Of a stretch of DNA of 64,000 nt, positions 9,734 through 18,375 are shown in pieces (position 1 is the stretch's first letter; every line of letters begins with the position of its first letter). The notes below the pieces were generated by a model, which was not told the origin of the DNA, ran no database searches, and saw only the letters and a list, made by a program, of their open reading frames with translations. Source of the stretch: Flavobacteriales bacterium (GTDB lineage: Bacteria > Bacteroidota > Bacteroidia > Flavobacteriales_F > PHOS-HE28). The DNA is taken from contig JAHBUL010000010.1 in NCBI GenBank assembly GCA_019638085.1, positions 62,001 through 126,000 on the forward strand. Direction: 5' to 3'. The position numbers and the translations under genes are program-made.

Positions 9734-9915
9734 AGCTGCAAGATAGGAGGTTCCGTATGGCTTCAGGCTTATCCGGGAGCTGGAAACATGCGATGATGCG
9801 GAGAATGGAGCATCGGAAGCTTCTGAGGGCAATGGGCCATAAAAAAGGCAATGGCTCTGGAAGTTCCTCCAGTCGCCGAACACGAACCACTTTTCAGAAA
9901 CAAAATCCAACCCGG

Positions 9916-10767
9916 TCAAGGGAGCACGACCCGCTTGGCCTTGGTGCCCATCGCAGTGCTGACGCGCACGATCAACAGGCGGCCATGCAAGGTTCCGGCA
10001 TTCCATGCCCAATCGGCCTTGCCGGTTGCGGTCATGCTGTGTGAGACCAGTAATGCCCCATCCACGGAGAAGACATCGAAGCGCACTTCCCCGGATGCTG
10101 GGGAAATGGCCATGAGCACTCGGTCGCTAGCGGGGTCGACCAACACGGAAAATCCTTGCTCCGATGTGATCTCTGAAATGACGGTTGTGGCGCAGTCCAG
10201 TGTATCACCGGAGTTGGTGGTGCCCAGGGTGGAGCACATCACAATGAAATCGGCATTGTTGTCATCGGTGTCCACACCGTCCGGGAAGCGACCGATGCTG
10301 CGGCTGTCCCTCGTATTGTCGTCGGCTGCCTCGGTTCCGGTGCCTTCCGCGTAGCCGTTCAGAGTGCCTTCATAACTCAGTCGATCCACAAATGAACTGT
10401 CGCTGCGGAGGATGATGGCGATCGCATCGGTGGGGCCGTTTTGAATGGCGTTGGTCGCAGCCGTGAATTGAGCATCACAACCTGCGTTCGGATCTCCGCA
10501 GAGCGTGAAATATGCACCAGGAGCCAACATGGGCCAATCATCCGAAAAATAGGATCCGTACACCACACCGGTCCCGCTGCTTCCGTTCACCATCAGTACG
10601 GCTATGGTGGAGAGGTCGAACGGACTGGTGCCCGTGTTCTTCAGCTCAAGGAATTCGGCGGCATCACTTCCCGGTTGATCGTAGTCCACCTCATTGATCA
10701 CCAATTGGCTGAAGGCGGGAAATGCGAAAGTTGCGGCGAGCAGTGCGAAAGCGTAGCGTTGTGCCAT
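9916..10767 (-). CDS. Lamin-tail-domain secreted protein with T9SS type A sorting domain
   Basis: The 283-residue product starts at MAQRYAFALLAATFAF, a signal peptide ending FPAFSQ. Residues from about 20 to 130 are a lamin-tail (LTD) domain: LVINEVDYDQPGSDAAEFLE, then LKNTGTSPFDLS and a late FTLCGDPNAG. LTD domains are extracellular Ig-like folds often found on bacterial surface nucleases and adhesins. The last 80 residues fit a T9SS C-terminal domain (VDPASDRVLMA, FDVFSVDGALL, LLIVRVSTAMGTKAKRVVLP). There is no catalytic domain, so it may act as a small surface-binding protein. The sequence TACCTTTC upstream is a possible -7 box. Confidence 0.82.
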   Translation of the reverse strand: MAQRYAFALLAATFAFPAFSQLVINEVDYDQPGSDAAEFLELKNTGTSPFDLSTIAVLMVNGSSGTGVVYGSYFSDDWPMLAPGAYFTLCGDPNAGCDAQFTAATNAIQNGPTDAIAIILRSDSSFVDRLSYEGTLNGYAEGTGTEAADDNTRDSRSIGRFPDGVDTDDNNADFIVMCSTLGTTNSGDTLDCATTVISEITSEQGFSVLVDPASDRVLMAISPASGEVRFDVFSVDGALLVSHSMTATGKADWAWNAGTLHGRLLIVRVSTAMGTKAKRVVLP

Positions 10768-10872
10768 AGTGTAGAGTTCTGACGTGATGTTCGAGCGAAA
10801 GGTAATCAAGGTGCAAAAGGCGTGGGCTTGGGCATTTTGGGCATGCTCCATTCATGAATGGGTGTGAAGATC

Positions 10873-12489
10873 CTATAGCAGCCGGAACGCATCCCCATCG
10901 AACAGTCCTAGGTCACTCATCTTCAGGTGAGGTATAACCAACAGCGCCATGAAGCTCAACGTCATATAAGGTGCACTGAGCTTGGAACCCAGCGCCTTTG
11001 CCTGTGCATCGATCTTCGAATAGGCATCGGCCACTTCATAGGCATCGGCATCCGTCATGATCCCGGCTACGGGCAGTGGTAGAATGTTCGTTGAAGTACC
11101 ATCCGCCAAGCTCACCCCACCGCGCGCTTCGATAACGAGGTTGATCGCCGCGCAGAGGTCCTCATCGTTGGTACCTACTGCCACGATGTTGTGGCTGTCA
11201 TGGGCCACACTCCCCGCTATTGCTCCGCGCTTCAGTCCAAAGTTCTTGATCCAGCCGATGGCCGGTTTGGCATCCTTGTAACGGTTCACGACCGCGATCT
11301 TCAGGATATCACGGTCCGGGTCGGCTATGAAATGGCCGTTCCGCACCTTGCCCGGCAACACCTCCTTCCCCGTGATCAACTGGCCATCCAATGCGGTGAT
11401 CACCAGTAACTCATCTTCGGAGGCCGACACAGCAAAGTGCTGTGGTGATTTTGCCGCACAGTTGAACCGATTCGGGCGCTCCTCCTTCACGGAGGGGATC
11501 AGGCTCTTGCCATTCTCCGCTACCAATACCCCATCGAGATAGGTATAGCGCACGTTGAAACTCACCAGGTCCTCTACCACGATCAGGTCGGCCGGGTCAC
11601 CGGGGCGAAGCTGGCCGATAGGCAGCTTGTAATGCTTCACCGGATTCAAACAGGCGGCCTGCAATACATGGTAGATGTCCATCCCCTTGGCCACGGCCCG
11701 TGCACAAAGCGCATTGATGTGGTTCTCCACCAAGCTATCCGGGTGCTTGTCATCACTGCAGAACATCATCTCATCCGGATGGTTGTGCAGCAGGTCGATC
11801 AGCGCTTCGAAGTTCTTTGCCGCGCTGCCTTCACGGATCAGGATCTTCATGCCATGCTTCAGCTTGTCCTGTGCTTCTTCCGCAGTGAAACATTCATGGT
11901 CCGTGCTGATGCCTGCGGCGATGTAGCGTCGGGCATCTTCCCCGCGCAGACCGGGCGCATGGCCGTCCACCGGTTTCCCAAGGCGTTGCGCATGCGCGAT
12001 CTTGGCGAGTACCTCGGCATCGCCGTGCAGCACGCCGGGGAAGTTCATCATCTCGCTGAGGTAGAGTATCTCCGGCTTCTCCAGCAAAGCGCCCACTTGC
12101 GCTGCATCGATCGCATCACCGGCGGTCTCGAACACGGTAGCCGGCACGCAGCTCGGTGCGCCGAAGAAGAAGTGGAAGGGCGTTTTCTTGCCGTTGGCGA
12201 TCATGAACTCCACGCCTTCCACGCCCAGCACATTGCCGATCTCGTGCGGGTCGCTCACGGTGGCAACGGTACCATGCGTTACGGCCAGTCGTGCGAACTC
12301 GCTGGGGATCAACATGCTGCTTTCCACGTGCACATGTGCATCCACAAAGCCTGGTAGGATAAAGCCCTGTACAAGCTCATTCAACTCTGTGATCCGCGTG
12401 ATCCGCCCGTCCTCGATCACCACTTCCGCAGCGTACATATGGCGGGCAGGGATGTCGACGAGATTGCCCTTGATGCTTGTTTTGGTCAT
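10873..12489 (-). CDS. ade: Adenine deaminase
   Basis: This is a 538-residue amidohydrolase-superfamily enzyme that turns adenine into hypoxanthine and ammonia in purine salvage. Metal-binding His52 and His54 lie in [13 protein letters not shown]. Conserved Ade-specific segments follow: [36 protein letters not shown] and [11 protein letters not shown]. The C-terminal domain has the Ade pattern [14 protein letters not shown] and GGVSLADG. Length matches the Ade family (about 540-590). The gene stands alone: a hairpin repeat lies between its start and the LOG gene end, and the sequence TTACTTTG lies 5 bases before the ATG. Confidence 0.95.
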   Translation of the reverse strand: MTKTSIKGNLVDIPARHMYAAEVVIEDGRITRITELNELVQGFILPGFVDAHVHVESSMLIPSEFARLAVTHGTVATVSDPHEIGNVLGVEGVEFMIANGKKTPFHFFFGAPSCVPATVFETAGDAIDAAQVGALLEKPEILYLSEMMNFPGVLHGDAEVLAKIAHAQRLGKPVDGHAPGLRGEDARRYIAAGISTDHECFTAEEAQDKLKHGMKILIREGSAAKNFEALIDLLHNHPDEMMFCSDDKHPDSLVENHINALCARAVAKGMDIYHVLQAACLNPVKHYKLPIGQLRPGDPADLIVVEDLVSFNVRYTYLDGVLVAENGKSLIPSVKEERPNRFNCAAKSPQHFAVSASEDELLVITALDGQLITGKEVLPGKVRNGHFIADPDRDILKIAVVNRYKDAKPAIGWIKNFGLKRGAIAGSVAHDSHNIVAVGTNDEDLCAAINLVIEARGGVSLADGTSTNILPLPVAGIMTDADAYEVADAYSKIDAQAKALGSKLSAPYMTLSFMALLVIPHLKMSDLGLFDGDAFRLL

Positions 12490-12540
12490 TGTTGCAAAGT
12501 AACGATGCTGGATAGTTTGTGTTCGCGCGCTATTCCTCTT

Positions 12541-12585
12541 CGCGCTTGCAGCGCGGTACCAAGCGAGGTCGGCGCTTGTAGCGCC
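12541..12585 (+). repeat. Double-hairpin interspersed repeat, copy A
   Basis: Two small hairpins (CGCGCT-TGC-AGCGCG and GGCGCT-TGT-AGCGCC) are joined by a linker containing AAGCGAGGT. The unit recurs at 13231-13306 (inverted) and 15338-15380. It lies in the gap between the start of ade and the end of the LOG gene and has the look of a REP-type element. Confidence 0.75.
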
Positions 12586-12602
12586 ATTCGCAGATCAACG
12601 GA

Positions 12603-13190
12603 TCAAACCTGATCCAGGTCCGAGATCCACTTCTTCGCCGGTATGGGTTTGTAGGCCTCCATCAAGGCCAGCAGGCCGTCCACTGTGCCGTCGATCATGA
12701 TCAAGTCCCGATTCCCCTGTTTCAGCAAGCCCTTGCTCACCATGTGGTCGAGTTGAGCGATGAGCGGGTCATAAAAGCCGTTCACATTCAGAACCCCAAC
12801 GGGCTTTTGATGTAGCCCAAGTTGTGCCCAAGTGATCACTTCAAAGAGTTCTTCCAGTGTGCCGAAACCTCCGGGAAGCGCAATGAACGCATCGCCCAGT
12901 TCGAACATCTTGGTCTTCCGCTCGTGCATGTTCTCCACAATGATCAGCTGCGTCAAGCTCTCGTGGGCCACTTCCTTGATCGACAGGAAGCGGGGAAGGA
13001 TACCGATGACCTCGCTGCCTTTGGCCAACACCTCGTCGGCGATGTAGCCCATGAGACCAACCTTGGCGCCGCCATAGATCAGCCGGGCTTCTTTAGAGAC
13101 GATCGCCTTCCCCAGCTGCTTGGCCAAGATCTGGAACTCGGGGTCATTTCCTGAGCTGGAACCGCAGAATACAACGATGTTCTTCATCAT
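12603..13190 (-). CDS. LOG family (TIGR00730) Rossmann-fold nucleotide phosphoribohydrolase
   Basis: The product has 195 residues counted from MMKNIVVFCGSSSG; the second ATG at 13187 is equally possible. The open frame upstream is translated repeat DNA and is rejected. The LOG signature PGGFGTLEE is at residues 106-114, and the MHERK segment near residue 89-93 holds the conserved Arg. Family members release the free base from cytokinin-like or other nucleoside 5'-monophosphates. In bacteria the true substrate is often unclear, with nucleotide housekeeping most likely. A TACTTTTC -7 box (13197-13204) sits 6 bases before the ATG. Repeats flank the gene on both sides. Confidence 0.9.
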   Translation of the reverse strand: MMKNIVVFCGSSSGNDPEFQILAKQLGKAIVSKEARLIYGGAKVGLMGYIADEVLAKGSEVIGILPRFLSIKEVAHESLTQLIIVENMHERKTKMFELGDAFIALPGGFGTLEELFEVITWAQLGLHQKPVGVLNVNGFYDPLIAQLDHMVSKGLLKQGNRDLIMIDGTVDGLLALMEAYKPIPAKKWISDLDQV

Positions 13191-13196
13191 TCGGTG

Positions 13197-13204
13197 GAAA
13201 AGTA
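13197..13204 (-). promoter_or_regulatory. Candidate -7 box (TACTTTTC) for LOG gene
   Basis: On the minus strand TACTTTTC matches Bacteroidota TAnnTTTG at all but the last base. It ends 6 bases before the ATG at 13190, which would give a very short leader. No clear -33 TTG was identified. Confidence 0.4.
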
Positions 13205-13230
13205 CGGATGCGGCTTGGTAATTGCAGTCA

Positions 13231-13306
13231 CGCGCTGCAAGCGCGCACCTCGCACGCCGCGCGCTGCAAGCGCGGGCGGACGACCGCCGGTCCGCGCTTG
13301 CAGCGC
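13231..13306 (-). repeat. Double-hairpin interspersed repeat, copy B with extra half
   Basis: The minus strand of about 13231-13276 aligns with copy A: GCGCTTGCAGCGC hairpins on both sides of a GCGAGGT linker. A further hairpin on the plus strand at 13288-13306, with the left flank GCCGGTCCGCGCTTG, matches the left flank of copy C (15331-15345). Copy B therefore looks like a compound of one whole inverted unit and a half unit. It reaches to within four bases of the transporter stop codon. Confidence 0.75.
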
Positions 13307-13309
13307 CCC

Positions 13310-14356
13310 TCATGTCAGGCAAACCCTATTCAACACGAACGTTCGCACCAGCTTCACGCACATCCCCACGAAGACCACGGCCCAACTTCCCCATGCCAGC
13401 CAGATGAACACCTCCGGCAGCACCTTCAGAAAGGGCAGGCCGAACGTCAGGGCCAACTGCCAAGTGCAGACAACGTGCATGCCCAGCGGGAACACCAGCG
13501 ACCAATATCCCGCATGGTATTTCCACGGAAGGGTCCAGTGCCGCCAGATCTCGAGAACGAAGATCACCGGGATCCACCACGTGCCGGCGATCCAGGCAAA
13601 GACGATGAAGACCTTCAGCGTGGGAATAAGTTCCGTGTAAATGCCGTGCGTGGCCATGGTATCGATCAGCGTGATCCCCGCGAGGGTGGTGATGGCGGCA
13701 GCGCCCATATCGATCCAGTAGGTGGGTTTGAACTCATCAGGTCGCATGGGGAAAAAGGTGGTGCGGTAGAAGATGATGCCGATGACCACCAGATAGAACA
13801 ACCAGCCCAGCAGGTGGAAGAACAACATGATGAACAGCGAGGAATGCAGCGAAATGCCGAGATGCGGCGCCACGATGCAGCCCAAGATCGAAAGTGCTTG
13901 CACCGAGACCACGAACAAGAGCCACGAGCCGTTCATGCCGCTCTCCAACGAAGGCTTGCTTCGCTTGATGGTGACCAGCACAAAGAACGAATAGGTGAGG
14001 AGCATCCATGCGACAAGAGCGAAATACCAAAGTGCGATACCGACCTTGAACGCACCTTGGAACTCGGCGTACTCGGACCCGAGGATGCACGCTGCTGCTA
14101 CGACCGTCAGGAAGCCGGCACCTTGTTGATGGGAGGAAAGGTCCTTTCGGAATTCCAGAAAGAAGAACAACAGGCGAAGGAGGAGAAGCATGGAAAGCAC
14201 GACGACCTCCACATTATTGAATCCGAATAAGACCTGACCGATCCTGGTATACCCCAGTGCATGCGATGCTACGGCAATGATGCCAGTGGACATGGGAAGC
14301 CCGAAGTAGGCGGGAGATAACCCGCGGATACCTGCTGCGATCCGGTGTTTGCCCAT
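13310..14356 (-). CDS. TDT/SLAC1-like transporter (tellurite resistance/C4-dicarboxylate family)
   Basis: This 348-residue membrane protein has about ten hydrophobic segments. It opens with SPAYFGLPMSTGIIAVA, the typical first helix of the TehA/Mae1/SLAC1 family (usually PGWFAVVMGTGILA or similar). The second half carries the conserved WWIPVIFVLE and FPLGMHVVCT segments. Family members conduct small anions, C4-dicarboxylates or sulfite, or confer tellurite resistance; no substrate can be assigned here. The stop codon touches repeat copy B. The start (ATG at 14356) gives a family-like N-terminus. Residues 115-130 suggest a cytoplasmic loop rich in Arg/Lys. Confidence 0.82.
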   Translation of the reverse strand: MGKHRIAAGIRGLSPAYFGLPMSTGIIAVASHALGYTRIGQVLFGFNNVEVVVLSMLLLLRLLFFFLEFRKDLSSHQQGAGFLTVVAAACILGSEYAEFQGAFKVGIALWYFALVAWMLLTYSFFVLVTIKRSKPSLESGMNGSWLLFVVSVQALSILGCIVAPHLGISLHSSLFIMLFFHLLGWLFYLVVIGIIFYRTTFFPMRPDEFKPTYWIDMGAAAITTLAGITLIDTMATHGIYTELIPTLKVFIVFAWIAGTWWIPVIFVLEIWRHWTLPWKYHAGYWSLVFPLGMHVVCTWQLALTFGLPFLKVLPEVFIWLAWGSWAVVFVGMCVKLVRTFVLNRVCLT

Positions 14357-14455
14357 GGGGCTTTCGGTAAGGCTCCTTGGCCGGAGCTACCGGAGAAGAA
14401 ACCACTGGAACAGGGACACTGTTCGGTCCGGCAGCACGTCCGATCCTGTCAAACC

Positions 14456-15262
14456 TTACTTCTTCCTACCAACGAAATGCTCCATGGTCTTGTAGATCCC
14501 CAACACGCTGCCAGCGAACCAGTCGAAAACGGGGATGGGAAGTGTGGCTTGGAAGAACCGTGTCACCCGATGGATATAGCCCGGGATGGTCACCATCGTT
14601 CTATTCCTCTCAATGGCCTTCACGATCGTAAGCGCAGCTGCTTCGGGCTGGAGGATGGGGATCCTGGAACGCACGCCCTCGAACATGCCCGTATGGATGT
14701 AGTACGGCATGATGGTAGTGACATGCACGTCCTTCTTAATCTGCTTCATTTCCAAACGCAAGCTGTCGGACCAGCCGATCACGGCCCATTTGCTTGCAGC
14801 GTACACCGACATCTTGGGGTTGGAGATCAGGCCACCGGAAGAAGCGATATTGCAGATGTGTCCGGAGTTTTGGGCGAGCATGCCTTCCAAGAATGCCTTC
14901 GCGACATACATGGAACCGGCCACGTTGATGTTCAGGGTATGCGCAATGTCCGCAGACGTGTGTTCATTGAAGAACTTCCCTACAACGATCCCAGCACTGT
15001 TGATCACTACGTCCACCACGCTATTTTCCTGCTTTACCCGTTGGGCGGTTTCCTTGACGTGCTCCGCATCGGACACATCCACCTTGAAACCTGAGATAGC
15101 TCCTTTTCCGGAGAATTCGGAAAGCGTTGCATCAAGGCTTGCTTGATCAATATCCCAGATGACCACCTTCGCTTTGCGCTCCAGCATCAGACGAGCCATG
15201 ATCTTGCCGATCCCGGATGCACCACCTGTGATCAGTACGGTTTTTTCCTTCAGGTCTTTCAT
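14456..15262 (-). CDS. SDR family NAD(P)-dependent oxidoreductase
   Basis: This is a 268-residue classical short-chain dehydrogenase. The dinucleotide-binding motif TGGASGIG is at residues 12-19, an acidic residue ends strand 2 (WDID, favouring NAD), NSAG is near residues 88-91, and the catalytic Ser (141/142), Tyr154 and Lys158 are in NIASSGG and VYAASK. The C-terminal part (RVTRFFQATLPIPVFDWFAG) is hydrophobic, as in membrane-associated lipid or retinol-type SDRs such as the DHRS/RDH group. Substrate unknown; a lipid alcohol or ketone is plausible given the nearby desaturase. It stands alone between the transporter and repeat copy C. Confidence 0.9.
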   Translation of the reverse strand: MKDLKEKTVLITGGASGIGKIMARLMLERKAKVVIWDIDQASLDATLSEFSGKGAISGFKVDVSDAEHVKETAQRVKQENSVVDVVINSAGIVVGKFFNEHTSADIAHTLNINVAGSMYVAKAFLEGMLAQNSGHICNIASSGGLISNPKMSVYAASKWAVIGWSDSLRLEMKQIKKDVHVTTIMPYYIHTGMFEGVRSRIPILQPEAAALTIVKAIERNRTMVTIPGYIHRVTRFFQATLPIPVFDWFAGSVLGIYKTMEHFVGRKK

Positions 15263-15337
15263 TTGGTGGGGTGTTGCTTATACCATCTCGTCATACAAAG
15301 TCGTCCAAAGATGCGCCGCTATTTCCTACTGCCGGTC

Positions 15338-15380
15338 CGCGCTTGTAGCACGGGACAAGCGAGGTAGGCGCTTTCAGCGC
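15338..15380 (+). repeat. Double-hairpin interspersed repeat, copy C
   Basis: The sequence GCGCTTGTAGCACGGGAC is followed by AAGCGAGGT and GGCGCTTTCAGCGC. It aligns with copy A over its whole length in the same orientation, with a few substitutions and one missing base. The first hairpin has one mismatched pair. It lies in the 192-base gap between the SDR start and the desaturase end. Confidence 0.75.
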
Positions 15381-15454
15381 GCCAGGATCTTCTTACCCTC
15401 TGTGCAGGCTTCATACCGGCGCTCCTTGCGCCAAAGCGGTCCCGTGGCCACCGC

Positions 15455-16189
15455 TTACACTTCCGCCTTGCGCAAACGAACCACGCCCAGCTTGTTCAAC
15501 GTCCAGATCACCGGCCAAGTGGGATCGAACTCCCACCAATGCGTACCGAAGTTGGCGCGGGCGGCATGGGTGTGGTGGTTGTTGTGCAGGCCTTCGCCCA
15601 TCATGATCACATCCAGCGGCATCAGGTTCTTGCTGGTGTTGTCGGTGGGGTAGTTCACATAGCCATAGCGGTGCGCGTACCAGTTGATGATCATGCCATG
15701 CAACGGGCCCATCACGAACTGCAGGGGGAGGAGCAACCACTGCCACCACGCCGTGGCGAAGGCAGCGTAGAACGCGGTATAGAGCAGCCCCCAAGCGATG
15801 CGCGAGATCCAACTTTCACCGATGCGCTCCATCGTTCTCCAATGTGGCAGGTCGCGGGTGAAGCGCTCTTCCGGCTCCAGTTTGCCATACAGCAACCCAT
15901 TGTAATAGCCGGCGGTCTTCCACATCATCTTGAAGGGGTTCTCGTCGTACTTCGGCGAGTGCGGGTCTTGCTCGGTATCCGCATAGACGTGATGCGCACG
16001 GTGCATCATGCCATACACGGCCGGATTGAGGTAGCTGCTGCCTTGGGCCAGCCAGGTCATCACGTGGAACGCCTTCTCCCAGAAGGGGCTCATGGTGAAC
16101 ATGCGGTGCGCTGAGTACCGATGCAGGTAGAACGTCTGCACAAAAAGCGAGAGGTACCAGTGGATGACGAAGAAGAGGACGATGATCAT
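15455..16189 (-). CDS. Acyl-CoA/fatty acid desaturase (membrane di-iron)
   Basis: The product is a 244-residue integral membrane protein with the three histidine boxes of delta-9-type desaturases: HRYSAH (residues 23-28), HRAHH (63-67) and HNNHH (202-206). These bind the di-iron centre that introduces a cis double bond into acyl chains using oxygen and reducing equivalents. Four hydrophobic spans fit the family topology. The protein is shorter than the usual 260-380 because both termini are trimmed. It likely controls membrane fluidity. A consensus -7 box TACCTTTG lies 10 bases upstream of the ATG. Confidence 0.92.
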   Translation of the reverse strand: MIIVLFFVIHWYLSLFVQTFYLHRYSAHRMFTMSPFWEKAFHVMTWLAQGSSYLNPAVYGMMHRAHHVYADTEQDPHSPKYDENPFKMMWKTAGYYNGLLYGKLEPEERFTRDLPHWRTMERIGESWISRIAWGLLYTAFYAAFATAWWQWLLLPLQFVMGPLHGMIINWYAHRYGYVNYPTDNTSKNLMPLDVIMMGEGLHNNHHTHAARANFGTHWWEFDPTWPVIWTLNKLGVVRLRKAEV

Positions 16190-16199
16190 ATTGGAGGTG

Positions 16200-16207
16200 C
16201 AAAGGTA
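16200..16207 (-). promoter_or_regulatory. -7 promoter box (TACCTTTG) of the desaturase gene
   Basis: The minus strand has an exact TAnnTTTG match with ten bases between it and the ATG at 16189. No TTG is found at the expected -33 distance, so this rests on the -7 box alone. Confidence 0.5.
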
Positions 16208-16308
16208 CCGGCCGCAGTTAGGGTCGATCAGAACATCAGAAAATGAGAAGATCAGAGTTCTCCGCCATAGCTTGAGCGACGAAGGAAAATGGAATGCCAG
16301 CTACCGGG

Positions 16309-16344
16309 ATTCCGCTCCGATATGTATCGGAGCATGCCCGGAAT
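16309..16344. repeat. Palindrome between dnaJ end and desaturase start
   Basis: Perfect 9-base arms GCTCCGATA (16314-16322) and TATCGGAGC (16325-16333) flank a two-base centre. Outside them ATTCC (16309-16313) mirrors GGAAT (16340-16344). No T tract follows on either strand, so a simple intrinsic terminator is doubtful. It may be a dispersed palindromic repeat or a processing site downstream of dnaJ. Confidence 0.5.
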
Positions 16345-16444
16345 GACGATGCTCGACCTTCAATTCGCTCTCACTTCATCAATCGAGAACACATTCGCGG
16401 CACCCTCACCTAAGCGTAGCCCGGCATGCGTGCCCAACCTGAAT

Positions 16445-17572
16445 TCAATTCGCGAACATCTCGCGTACCCGCTCGAAGAAACCCTTGTCCTTGTTGGTGG
16501 GCTTGGGCTGCATCCCCGGGCTGTCGCGGAGCTTTTCGAGTGCCTTCTTTTCGTCCTTGCTCAGATCGGTGGGCGTCCACACCATCACGTGTACGAAGAG
16601 GTCGCCATGGCCATGCCGGTTCACGCTTGGCAGGCCCTTGTTCTTCAATCGAAGGATGTGATTGCACTGCGTGCCCGGCTCGATCTTCATCTTCGCCTTT
16701 CCGCTGACCAAGGGCACTTCGATGCTGGTACCCAAGGCCGCATCGATCATGGTGATAAAGGCCTCGTAGTGCAGATTGTTGCCGTCGCGCTTCAGTTCAG
16801 GATGATCCTCTTCTTCGATCACCACCAATAGGTCGCCAGGGATACCACCCGCAGGGGCTTCGTTACCCATACCGCTCAAATTGAGCTGCATACCTTCCTC
16901 CACGCCGGCAGGGATCTTCACCGTCACCACGCTTTCTTCCCTCACCAGGCCGTTCGCATCGCTTCCAGCACCGCGCTTGCTTACGGTTTGGCCCATGCCG
17001 CCACAGCTGGGGCAGGCGGTCACCGTTTGCATTTGGCCCAGGAAAGTGCTCTGCACCCGATGGACCTGACCGGCACCCTTGCAGGTGGGGCAGGTGCTGT
17101 ATTCCGTGCCTTTCGCGCGAACCAGTTTTTGGAGCTTCAATTGTTTTTCCACTCCATCCGCGATCTCGCTCAAGGTGAGCTTCATCCGCACGCGCAGATT
17201 GCTGCCCTTTACGGTGCGACGCTGTTGGCCACCACCGAAACCGCCAAAGCCTCCACCGCCACTGAATGCACCGCCGAAGATGTCGCCGAATTGAGAGAAG
17301 ATGTCGTCCATGTTCATCCCGCCTCCTTGGAATCCACCGCCGCCCATGCCGGCACCGGCGTGTCCAAAGCGATCAAAACGTGCCTTCTTCTCAGGGTCGC
17401 TCAGGATCTCATACGCGTTGGCTGCCTCCTTGAAACGGTCCTCGGCTGTGTGATCTCCAGGGTTCTTGTCGGGATGATGCTTGATGGCCAGTTTGCGATA
17501 GGCCTTCTTGATCTCATCCGCGCTGGCATTCCGGGCTACGCCCAGCACTTCATAGGGGTCTCTTTTGCTCAT
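16445..17572 (-). CDS. dnaJ: Chaperone DnaJ (Hsp40) with a half zinc domain
   Basis: This is the 375-residue co-chaperone that stimulates DnaK ATPase and delivers unfolded clients. The J domain carries HPD at residues 33-35 and is followed by a Gly/Phe region (about 72-115). Only two CxxCxGxG repeats are present, at Cys161/164 and Cys187/190; the classical protein has four. The spacing matches repeats 2 and 3, so zinc site II is kept and site I (repeats 1 and 4) is absent. The C-terminal substrate and dimerisation domains are complete. grpE lies 41 bases upstream on the same strand, forming a grpE-dnaJ unit. Confidence 0.95.
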   Translation of the reverse strand: MSKRDPYEVLGVARNASADEIKKAYRKLAIKHHPDKNPGDHTAEDRFKEAANAYEILSDPEKKARFDRFGHAGAGMGGGGFQGGGMNMDDIFSQFGDIFGGAFSGGGGFGGFGGGQQRRTVKGSNLRVRMKLTLSEIADGVEKQLKLQKLVRAKGTEYSTCPTCKGAGQVHRVQSTFLGQMQTVTACPSCGGMGQTVSKRGAGSDANGLVREESVVTVKIPAGVEEGMQLNLSGMGNEAPAGGIPGDLLVVIEEEDHPELKRDGNNLHYEAFITMIDAALGTSIEVPLVSGKAKMKIEPGTQCNHILRLKNKGLPSVNRHGHGDLFVHVMVWTPTDLSKDEKKALEKLRDSPGMQPKPTNKDKGFFERVREMFAN

Positions 17573-17613
17573 TGCAACTGATGTCCTGGCTTATTAAGGT
17601 GATGCATGGAGCA

Positions 17614-18255
17614 TCACTCACCTACCACGACTTTCGCGTAGCGTAGCACCTTATCATTGAGCAGGTATCCCGTTTCCACCACTTCCAGCACCTTTCCCTT
17701 CAGTTTAGGGTCCGAGGCTGGAACCTGGCTGATGGCATCATGCAGTTCGGGATCAAAAGGTTGGCCCTTGGCGTGCATGGCCTTTACCCCGTGCGCCAAA
17801 AGGATATTGAAGAACTTTTGGTGGATCAGTTCGAACCCCTGTTTCACCGCATTGATGTCATTCACTTCAACGTTGTGAACGATGGCGCGCTCCATGTCGT
17901 CCAATACAGGCAGAATGCTTTGGATCGTTTCGGCGCCGGCGCTCATCAGGAGCTCCATACGTTCTTTGGCGGTCCGCTTGCGGAAATTGTCGAATTCCGC
18001 ATGGAGCCGGACATATTTATCATGGACGGCATCATGCTCCACTTTGCGTGCATCCAACTCGGCGCGCAAGCGGTCGATCTCGTCCACAGGGTTTCCCATG
18101 TCACTATGCATGTCCCGCTCAGCCGCTGCTTCGGAAGCAGCGCTCAAGGGGTTGTGTATGTCATCATTGGGAACGTCGCTACGAACTTCCTCCCCGGGAC
18201 TGACTTCTGGTCGATCCGACATCTTCTTAGGCGATTTTCTGAATGGATTACGCAC
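17614..18255 (-). CDS. grpE: Nucleotide exchange factor GrpE
   Basis: The product is a 213-residue protein that releases ADP from DnaK as part of the DnaK-DnaJ-GrpE cycle. An acidic, poorly conserved N-terminus (about 1-60) is followed by a long coiled coil with LHAEFDNFRKRTAKERMEL, the family-diagnostic segment. The beta-domain contains FDPELHDAISQVPA and the end VLRYAKVVVGE matches GrpE C-termini. It is transcribed just ahead of dnaJ. No HrcA or CIRCE element was seen in the upstream gap. Confidence 0.95.
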   Translation of the reverse strand: MRNPFRKSPKKMSDRPEVSPGEEVRSDVPNDDIHNPLSAASEAAAERDMHSDMGNPVDEIDRLRAELDARKVEHDAVHDKYVRLHAEFDNFRKRTAKERMELLMSAGAETIQSILPVLDDMERAIVHNVEVNDINAVKQGFELIHQKFFNILLAHGVKAMHAKGQPFDPELHDAISQVPASDPKLKGKVLEVVETGYLLNDKVLRYAKVVVGE

Positions 18256-18375
18256 GGGACAAGTTCAATGCCGTTAATGGAGCTGCGGTCAATGCGGCGC
18301 GAAGATGGGACAGATCGACAGGAGAGGAGCTCCTCCCGGCCATATCCGCAGCATGTCTGCCCCGGAAGAGCAGGA

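Noticed and set aside
9734..10012. N-terminal extension of the MlaE permease
   Set aside because: The longer frame overlaps the 3' end of the lamin-tail gene and lacks resemblance to the family; ATG at 9733 gives a normal MlaE length.
11632..12357. 241-codon plus-strand frame inside adenine deaminase
   Set aside because: It is antisense to a confident gene and rich in His/Arg; a shadow frame.
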